A stretch of DNA of 64,000 nt from Alpinimonas psychrophila (GTDB lineage Bacteria > Actinomycetota > Actinomycetes > Actinomycetales > Microbacteriaceae), in assembly GCF_014137865.1 (NCBI RefSeq), contig NZ_JACGWU010000001.1:558001-622000 (forward strand), written 5' to 3'. The translations under genes were made by a program, and so were the position numbers. Of the stretch, positions 58,336 to 64,000 are shown piece after piece. The number at the start of each line of letters is the position of its first letter. Positions within the stretch are counted from its first letter, which is position 1. Below the pieces are notes generated by a model. It was not told the origin of the DNA and made no database searches. It saw only the letters and a program-made list of their open reading frames with translations.

Positions 58336-59340
58336 TTAGCTCACGGGCTTATTGGGTTTTCTGAATACTGTGCGCCCAGTTGTGGCGGTCGCTTTTGTTT
58401 TCGAATCTGAACTATTGGAGGCGTCGCCGCCGGTGCCCACAGTGCTGGATGTGCTACCTGAAGAGTTTAGCGCAGGTCGCGGCTCCTCCCTTCCTGCTTG
58501 GTAAACAGAAAGCTCGAGGCCAGTATGACGCTTACTTTGAATGATCAGGATGACGATGCCCACGACGATCGCAAGCCAAGAGGCCCAGATATTGGACCGT
58601 ACGCCCAGGAACATTTCACTCGGATCAATGCGGATCGATTCAAACCAGCTGCGGCCGATTCCATACCAAATAATGTAGACGGCGAAAGCACGGCCCCACC
58701 GCAGATTAAAACGACGTTCAAGCGCCAGGATGAGGATCACGCCGATCAGGTTCCAGATGATCTCGTAAAGAAATGTCGGGGTGAAGAGTGTTCCTGAGGG
58801 AAGTCCCGCAGGGAATGCTGCGTTCGTCGATTCAATTTCGAGGCCCCACGGCAACGTAGTTGGAACACCGAAGAGTTCGTGGTTGAACCAGTTCCCGAGG
58901 CGCCCCGTAGCCTGGGCGACCAGCATGGCCGGCGCCACGGCATCGGCAAAGGACCAGAATCGTACGCCTGTTTGGCGACAACCGATGTACACACCGAGTG
59001 CCCCGCCAATGAGGGAACCGAAGATCGCGTTACCGCCCTCCCAAATGTAGAGAGTGCGCAGGAGGTCTGCTCCTGGGTAGAAATAGTCGTTGACGTGCGT
59101 CAGCACGTGGTAGATGCGGGCACCAACGATGCCGAGGGGGACGGCCCACAGAACGATGTCGAGGACGGCACCGGAACGGCCGCCGCGAGCCGTGAGTCGT
59201 GAAGATGTCATCCATACGGCAAGAACGATTCCCAGAAGGATGCACAGCGCATAGATGTGAATGCGAAAGGGGCCTAGGTCAAAAAAACTCACCGGTGGGC
59301 TCGGGATACTGGCGTGCAATGCTGTTGCAAGAACGTTCAC
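58336..59340 (-). CDS. lgt: Prolipoprotein diacylglyceryl transferase
   Basis: The 334-residue membrane protein has seven or so helices and the Lgt signature GRLGNWFNHELFG. It attaches diacylglycerol to the lipobox cysteine of lipoproteins such as FbpA in this window. The last 60 residues form a Ser/Thr/Gly-rich cytoplasmic tail beyond the family core, as in other actinobacteria. The start is GTG. It follows trpA by 62 bases, probably on the same transcript, and precedes gltB. Confidence 0.94.
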   Translation of the reverse strand: MNVLATALHASIPSPPVSFFDLGPFRIHIYALCILLGIVLAVWMTSSRLTARGGRSGAVLDIVLWAVPLGIVGARIYHVLTHVNDYFYPGADLLRTLYIWEGGNAIFGSLIGGALGVYIGCRQTGVRFWSFADAVAPAMLVAQATGRLGNWFNHELFGVPTTLPWGLEIESTNAAFPAGLPSGTLFTPTFLYEIIWNLIGVILILALERRFNLRWGRAFAVYIIWYGIGRSWFESIRIDPSEMFLGVRSNIWASWLAIVVGIVILIIQSKRHTGLELSVYQAGREEPRPALNSSGSTSSTVGTGGDASNSSDSKTKATATTGRTVFRKPNKPVS

Positions 59341-59402
59341 AGGAGGGCGAACCTTTCGGGTGGATGAGTCTTTAGTCTAAAAGATAAGGAGGTTGGCGGA
59401 TC

Positions 59403-60179
59403 TCACTTGGGGGAAAGTTCAGCGGCGCAACGTCCGACGGCGGGCACTCCCCCATCAGCGAGGGCCTTGACCAAGACCGAACCGACAATAGCGCCCTCGG
59501 CGTAGGACAGGACTTCGGTGACTTGGTCTGCGGTTGAGATTCCCACACCAACCCCGATGTGGGTAGCGCCGACAGAGCGGAGGCGTGTGACGAGTGAGTG
59601 CGCCGCTGCATCAACATCGGTGCGAGCGCCGGTGATGCCCATTGTGGACACGGCGTAGACGAATCCGCGACACTGCTTGACAGCTTGGGCGAGACGCTCA
59701 TCCGTGGAGGACGGCGCGGCAAGAAACACGCGGTCGAGATCGTATTTCTCGGCCGCGGCAATCCACTCGTGCGCTTCGTCTGGGATGAGATCTGGCGTTA
59801 TCAGACCAGCGCCTCCGGCGGCGGCAAGATCCCGAGCAAAGTTGTCGACACCGTACTGGAGGACGGGGTTGTAATACGTCATGAGAAGAACGGGCGCACT
59901 CACGCGAGCCGTGATCTCTTTGACGGCCGTAAAGGCATCGCTCAGACGAAAACCGCCGGCAAGCGCCGTCTGAGTGGCCTCTTGGATGACCAGGCCATCC
60001 ATCACAGGGTCCGAGTATGGGACGCCGAGCTCGAGAATATCAACACCATTTTCGACCAGTGTTACCGCTGCTTCGATGCTCTCGGCCAGCGTGGGAAAGC
60101 CCACGGGCAGGTAACCAATAAGGGCACCGGTACCCGTGACTTTAAGTGCGTCGAGAACGGCCTCTACTTTCGAGGTCAT
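59403..60179 (-). CDS. trpA: Tryptophan synthase alpha chain
   Basis: The 258-residue TIM barrel has the catalytic Glu50 in [12 protein letters not shown] and Asp61 in PVMDG. It cleaves indole-3-glycerol phosphate to indole, channelled to TrpB. Its ATG overlaps the trpB stop (ATGA). Confidence 0.96.
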   Translation of the reverse strand: MTSKVEAVLDALKVTGTGALIGYLPVGFPTLAESIEAAVTLVENGVDILELGVPYSDPVMDGLVIQEATQTALAGGFRLSDAFTAVKEITARVSAPVLLMTYYNPVLQYGVDNFARDLAAAGGAGLITPDLIPDEAHEWIAAAEKYDLDRVFLAAPSSTDERLAQAVKQCRGFVYAVSTMGITGARTDVDAAAHSLVTRLRSVGATHIGVGVGISTADQVTEVLSYAEGAIVGSVLVKALADGGVPAVGRCAAELSPK

Positions 60180-61381
60180 TTCGTCTCTCCATCAAGAATT
60201 CCGAAGTACTTCGCGGCGGTTTCCATGTCTTTGTCTCCACGCCCGCTGTTATTGATCAGAATGATCGAGTCCGGGCCCAATTCGCGACCCAGCTTCAATG
60301 CCCCAGCAAGGGCATGGGCAGTCTCGATGGCAGGAATAATTCCCTCGGTTCGGCTCAACAGACGCAACGCATCCATTGCCTCTGCATCGGTAATCGACCG
60401 GTACGTAGCCCGGCCAATGTCTTTGAGCCATGCATGCTCCGGACCGACGCCCGGGTAATCTAGTCCAGCAGAAATGGAATGCGACTCGACGGTTTGGCCG
60501 TCGGCGTCTTGAAGCATGTAGCTCCGAGCACCGTGCAAGACTCCTGGGCGACCCATTGCCATTGTGGCGGCATGTTCGCCTGTCTCAATTCCGCGGCCGG
60601 CGGCCTCGAACCCAACGAGTTTGACGTCAACATCGTCAAGGAATGCATGGAAAATGCCGATGGCGTTTGAGCCGCCACCCACGCATGCCGTTACGACGTC
60701 GGGAAGGCGACCGGTGAGGGCGAGAACCTGTTCGCGTGCTTCCTCGCCAATGATTTTATGAAAGTCACGAACCATGACCGGGAACGGATGCGGGCCGGCG
60801 ACAGTGCCCAAAAGGTAGTGAGTGTTATCAACATTGGCTACCCAATCGCGCATGGCCTCGTTGATGGCGTCCTTGAGGGTTTTGGAGCCTGTGGTCACCG
60901 GAACGACTTCGGCCCCCAATAACCGCATGCGAGCAACATTCAAGGCTTGACGAACGGTGTCGACCTCGCCCATGTAAACGACGCACTCCATACCAAACAA
61001 GGCGGCAGCCGTTGCGGCAGCAACTCCGTGTTGGCCGGCTCCCGTCTCCGCAATAATGCGGGATTTACCGAGGCGTTTTGCCAAGAGTGCTTGGCCGAGA
61101 ACATTGTTGATCTTGTGGGAGCCCGTGTGGTTGAGGTCCTCGCGCTTCAAGATGATGCGCGCTCCGCCGGCGTGCTCGGCGAAACGCGGTACCTCCGTGA
61201 TGATGGAGGGTCGTCCCGTGTAGGTGCGATGCAACTCTGTGAGTTCAGATTGAAAGGAGGGGTCGAGCTTGGCGGTCATGTACGCAGCCGACAACTCATC
61301 CAGAGCCGCAACGAGTGATTCTGGAACGAAGCGTCCCCCAAATTCACCAAAATAGGGGCCCAATTCATCGCGCAGTGCCAT
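60176..61381 (-). CDS. trpB: Tryptophan synthase beta chain
   Basis: The 401-residue PLP enzyme has the cofactor lysine Lys90 in [17 protein letters not shown] and the phosphate loop [10 protein letters not shown]. Glu in FEAAGRG marks the substrate pocket. It condenses indole with serine. Its ATG directly follows the trpC stop. Confidence 0.97.
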   Translation of the reverse strand: MALRDELGPYFGEFGGRFVPESLVAALDELSAAYMTAKLDPSFQSELTELHRTYTGRPSIITEVPRFAEHAGGARIILKREDLNHTGSHKINNVLGQALLAKRLGKSRIIAETGAGQHGVAAATAAALFGMECVVYMGEVDTVRQALNVARMRLLGAEVVPVTTGSKTLKDAINEAMRDWVANVDNTHYLLGTVAGPHPFPVMVRDFHKIIGEEAREQVLALTGRLPDVVTACVGGGSNAIGIFHAFLDDVDVKLVGFEAAGRGIETGEHAATMAMGRPGVLHGARSYMLQDADGQTVESHSISAGLDYPGVGPEHAWLKDIGRATYRSITDAEAMDALRLLSRTEGIIPAIETAHALAGALKLGRELGPDSIILINNSGRGDKDMETAAKYFGILDGETK

Positions 61382-62152
61382 TTAGATCTCCAAAAATGAG
61401 GCGAGGGTGACCAGAGGGTCGCTGGTGACGAGGGCCTCACCAACAAGGACGACGTCGGCGCCTGCGGAGCGGTAGTGCCGAATGTCGTCAACGTTTCGCA
61501 CGCCGGACTCGGCGACACGGATGCTGCCGGAAGGGAAACGGTCAGTGAGACGCTCGAAGAGGTCGCGATCTAACTCAAACGTGCTGAGATTGCGGGCGTT
61601 GACTCCGATGAGCTGAGCGCCGAGATCAATGGCACGTTCGAGCTCGTCGCCAGAGTGCGTCTCCACCAAAACGGTCATACCGAGTTGAGTGGCCAGGTCG
61701 TAAAGCTCCTGCATGTGAGCCTGCTCCAGTGCGGCAACGATAAGGAGCACGAGGTCCGCGCCCGCGGCACGCGCCTCAAACACTTGATACGTCTCGGCCA
61801 TAAAGTCTTTGCGGAGGAGCGGCACGGAAACGGCCTGACGCACCTGGCGAAGATCGTCTAGCGACCCCAGAAACTTGCGTTCCTCGGTCAGCACGCTGAT
61901 GGCGGATGCTCCGCCGGCGGCGTAGGAAGACGCGAGTGCCGCGGGGTCAACAATGCTTGCCAGGGAACCCTTTGAGGGGCTCGCTCGTTTGACTTCCGCA
62001 ATAATTTTGACGTGCTCCGAGGGCGCCAAGGCTGCCAGGGCATCGAGCGCAGGAATCTGGGCGAGCGCGAGACGTTCGACTTCGTTCAGGGAGACGGTCT
62101 CTCGGCGACGCTGGGCGTCCACAAGCGCTCCGGCCGTTAAATCGGCAAGCAC
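61382..62152 (-). CDS. trpC: Indole-3-glycerol phosphate synthase
   Basis: The 256-residue TIM barrel shows IIAEVKRASPSKG with the catalytic lysine, LLRKDF, IGVNARNL and RVAESGV, all family signatures. The start is GTG, 2 bases after the stop of the small membrane gene and without a clear Shine-Dalgarno, so it probably depends on coupling. trpD and trpF are not in the window; many actinobacteria use PriA instead of TrpF. Confidence 0.95.
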   Translation of the reverse strand: MLADLTAGALVDAQRRRETVSLNEVERLALAQIPALDALAALAPSEHVKIIAEVKRASPSKGSLASIVDPAALASSYAAGGASAISVLTEERKFLGSLDDLRQVRQAVSVPLLRKDFMAETYQVFEARAAGADLVLLIVAALEQAHMQELYDLATQLGMTVLVETHSGDELERAIDLGAQLIGVNARNLSTFELDRDLFERLTDRFPSGSIRVAESGVRNVDDIRHYRSAGADVVLVGEALVTSDPLVTLASFLEI

Positions 62153-62154
62153 TA

Positions 62155-62391
62155 TTACGAGTGGTGAGACTTAGGAATGTACTTGGGCCCGTTTACGCCG
62201 AAACCCGCGCGCGACAGGAACCAACCGGTTCCAATGCCGACGACTAAGAGTCCGACAGAAGCCCAGACAAGCCACGGAACCTCCAGCACAAAGGCAACAG
62301 TGCCGAGGGTGATGGCAAACAGCATCGAAAGAACGCCGGTCCATGCTGCGGGAGAGTGGCCCTCGCCCAGGTCGTCAACTTCGTTGCTCAT
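62155..62391 (-). CDS. Small two-helix membrane protein of the HGxxPAAW type
   Basis: The 78-residue protein has a short acidic N-terminus, the motif EGHSPAAW, two membrane helices and a C-terminal tail with PKYIPKSHHS. It resembles the small actinobacterial proteins defined by the motif HGxxPAAW that lie beside trp genes; here the first histidine is Glu. Function unknown. TAGGAGC precedes the ATG. Its place between the Trp-associated membrane gene and trpC is probably conserved. Confidence 0.8.
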   Translation of the reverse strand: MSNEVDDLGEGHSPAAWTGVLSMLFAITLGTVAFVLEVPWLVWASVGLLVVGIGTGWFLSRAGFGVNGPKYIPKSHHS

Positions 62392-62457
62392 GGTGCTCCT
62401 AGATTGGCGGAAATGTACTCGCTCATTCTAACGTGAGACGGATACTCGGCTGGGGAT

Positions 62458-63096
62458 TTAGGAGGTGGGATCTCCGCCACGGGACAGATCGTCCCACGCG
62501 TCAATGCGGGCATGACTCGCGTCGATTTCCTCCGTTTGCCGCGCTGGGTTCAAGGGGGCTACCGTCGGATCAACAGGTGCGGTGGGAGCAGCATACTTTC
62601 GCCCAGACTGAGGCCACGAACGTGATGAAACAATGACGAGGATTCCGGATACAGCCGTCAGGACGCCAAAGATCAGGCTGACGAAAGGCCAGGCCGTAAA
62701 GACTTCTTGGGTGACGAGGTCCTTCAGCGCTGGAACATCCTGAATTCCGGTGAGGACAATCAGGGCAGGGGCGGCTGCGGCTACGGGATCACTCACTACA
62801 CCGATTGTGGTGACGACTATTCCCGCGCCGAGTGCAAGTTGGACTCCGCCAAGGATAAGGCGAAAAATGACCCCGGCGAGGGCTAAAGCGGCCAACAGAG
62901 CGAGGCTGGTAAGCCCAAACGCGCTCAGACCGGGAGCCATTGTCTGGCCGGTTACCGGCAGGAGGGTGTCGCCAGCAGCCCCTGAGGTCAATGCGAGAGT
63001 GGCCCACGGTTGACTCCAGGCAACCATCGTGGCAGCGGCACACAGTGCGACGAGGAGAAGAATTCGCGATTTCACTTTTGAACCGGTCATCGGCAT
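62458..63096 (-). CDS. Trp biosynthesis-associated membrane protein
   Basis: The 212-residue protein has four predicted helices, a first external segment SQPWATL after helix 1, and a cytoplasmic tail ending in an acidic region. It matches the actinobacterial family of Trp operon membrane proteins (TIGR02234 type). The biochemical role is not known; its place beside trpE and trpC suggests a link to tryptophan, perhaps transport or enzyme localisation. Its start overlaps the trpE stop by one base. Confidence 0.85.
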   Translation of the reverse strand: MPMTGSKVKSRILLLVALCAAATMVAWSQPWATLALTSGAAGDTLLPVTGQTMAPGLSAFGLTSLALLAALALAGVIFRLILGGVQLALGAGIVVTTIGVVSDPVAAAAPALIVLTGIQDVPALKDLVTQEVFTAWPFVSLIFGVLTAVSGILVIVSSRSWPQSGRKYAAPTAPVDPTVAPLNPARQTEEIDASHARIDAWDDLSRGGDPTS

Positions 63097-63999
63097 TACA
63101 GCTTGACTAACGAATTAGCGATGGCAACCGCTCTCAACGGAGCCGCCGCTTTGTTTTGAGTCTCGACATACTCGGTCTCGGGGTCGGAGTCCATGACGAG
63201 TCCAGCTCCGGCCTGCACGTAGGCCATGTTGTTGATGAGAGTCGCCGTTCGGATGGCGATGGCCAGGTCAGCATCCCCGGCGAAACCAAAGTATCCCACT
63301 ACCCCGCCATAAGGGCCTCGTTGTGATGGTTCGAGGTCATCAATGATGCGCAAGGCACGGGGCTTAGGAGCACCCGACAGGGTTCCCGCGGGAAAAGTCG
63401 CCCGAAAGGCATCCACGGAGTTGAGGCCCGGAGTCAGGTCCCCCTCTACAGAAGAAACGATGTGCATGATGTGGCTAAAACGTTCTACGCGCATGAACTC
63501 GGTTACTTCGACGCTGCCGGGCTGACAGACTTTGAGTAGATCGTTACGCGAGAGATCAACCAGCATGAGGTGCTCAGAGCGTTCCTTCTCGTCTGCCAGC
63601 AGTTCGTGTTCAAGCTCGTTGTCACGTTCCGGGGTGTCACCACGAGGACGCGACCCAGCAATGGGGCGCGTAAAGACACGACGATCAGAAATTTTGACGA
63701 GTGCCTCGGGTGAGGAGCCAACGATGGCGTAGGGCACGTTATCGACCGTCTCGAGTGCTAAAAGGTACATGTATGGACTCGGGTTCAAACTTCGCAAGAC
63801 CCGATATACGTCAATGGGGTCAGCGTTGTTGTGGATATCAAAACGCTGCGACAGGACTACCTGGAAGACATCACCGTCGACAACGTGACGCTGCGCCGTG
63901 ACAACGGAGGCGAGAAAGTCCGCGTGGGCTGTGCGCATGGCCGCGCTGGGGGGCGCTTCTAAATCAATGCGGGCGAGCCCAACTTCTGCTGGTTGTGCT
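63096..63999 (-). CDS. trpE: Anthranilate synthase component I, C-terminal part
   Basis: About 300 residues are visible and the frame is open to the window edge, so the N-terminal part is missing. The chorismate-binding domain shows [51 protein letters not shown] and the GGVVGYFGF region with the metal-binding glutamates nearby. It makes anthranilate from chorismate and heads this part of the trp operon. Regulation cannot be judged because the leader is outside the window. Confidence 0.95.
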   Translation of the reverse strand, partial: AQPAEVGLARIDLEAPPSAAMRTAHADFLASVVTAQRHVVDGDVFQVVLSQRFDIHNNADPIDVYRVLRSLNPSPYMYLLALETVDNVPYAIVGSSPEALVKISDRRVFTRPIAGSRPRGDTPERDNELEHELLADEKERSEHLMLVDLSRNDLLKVCQPGSVEVTEFMRVERFSHIMHIVSSVEGDLTPGLNSVDAFRATFPAGTLSGAPKPRALRIIDDLEPSQRGPYGGVVGYFGFAGDADLAIAIRTATLINNMAYVQAGAGLVMDSDPETEYVETQNKAAAPLRAVAIANSLVKL

Positions 64000-64000
64000 A

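Overview
The window is about 64 kb of an actinobacterial chromosome, most likely from the family Microbacteriaceae. RbpA, WhiA, an ANTAR response regulator of the PdtaR type, OpcA beside Zwf, the long transaldolase, a DtxR/IdeR-type iron box, frequent GTG/TTG starts and several candidate leaderless genes all fit this. GC content looks moderate for the group (high fifties to about 60 percent by eye). The species cannot be named from the sequence. Nearly all of it is ordinary, densely packed chromosome. There are no insertion sequences, prophage genes or CRISPR arrays, and no intergenic gap exceeds 300 bases.

Layout. Positions 1-2800 hold the end of a SURF1 gene, an ABC-F ATPase and the biotin transporter gene bioY. 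Positions 2.8-9.0 kb, all on the minus strand, form a sulfur-metabolism cluster: two cystathionine gamma-synthase/lyase paralogues, a cystathionine beta-synthase without its regulatory domain, an FMN-dependent monooxygenase of the NtaA/SnaA/DszA family and a 2-oxoglutarate/Fe(II) dioxygenase-like gene. Three palindromic or repeated elements lie between these genes. Positions 9.1-12.9 kb encode an Fe(III) ABC transporter behind a nearly perfect DtxR/IdeR operator. Positions 13.0-17.0 kb are a SUF iron-sulfur assembly operon (sufB, sufD, Rieske protein, sufC, sufT). Heme A synthesis genes ctaA and ctaB follow, with a small helix-turn-helix gene between them.

Positions 19.8-28.0 kb (plus strand) are the pentose phosphate operon tkt-tal-pgi-zwf-opcA-pgl. 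It converges on rbpA, secG and the glycolytic operon gap-pgk-tpiA, then sod. Next come whiA, rapZ, uvrC, uvrA and uvrB, a flavin reductase, a shortened GNAT acetyltransferase, coaE and rpsA. Between rpsA and polA sits the most unusual gene of the window: a secreted protein with seven 42-residue repeats (a predicted beta-propeller), an IPT/TIG domain and a LATTG sortase signal.

Positions 49.4-53.7 kb contain a thioesterase, pdtaR, tRNA-Leu(CAA), pyruvate kinase and gltD. The large glutamate synthase gene gltB follows, then lgt. The window ends in a trp operon (trpE, two small membrane-protein genes, trpC, trpB, trpA) whose trpE is cut by the window edge.

Working together, the genes cover central carbon flow (glycolysis plus NADPH production), nitrogen and tryptophan assimilation, cytochrome oxidase maturation, iron uptake feeding Fe-S assembly, nucleotide excision repair, and sulfur amino acid synthesis with probable scavenging of organic sulfur. 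No wholly new system is evident. The leads most worth following are the propeller surface protein with its odd translation start, the sulfur cluster with its operators, and the two small membrane genes inside the trp operon.
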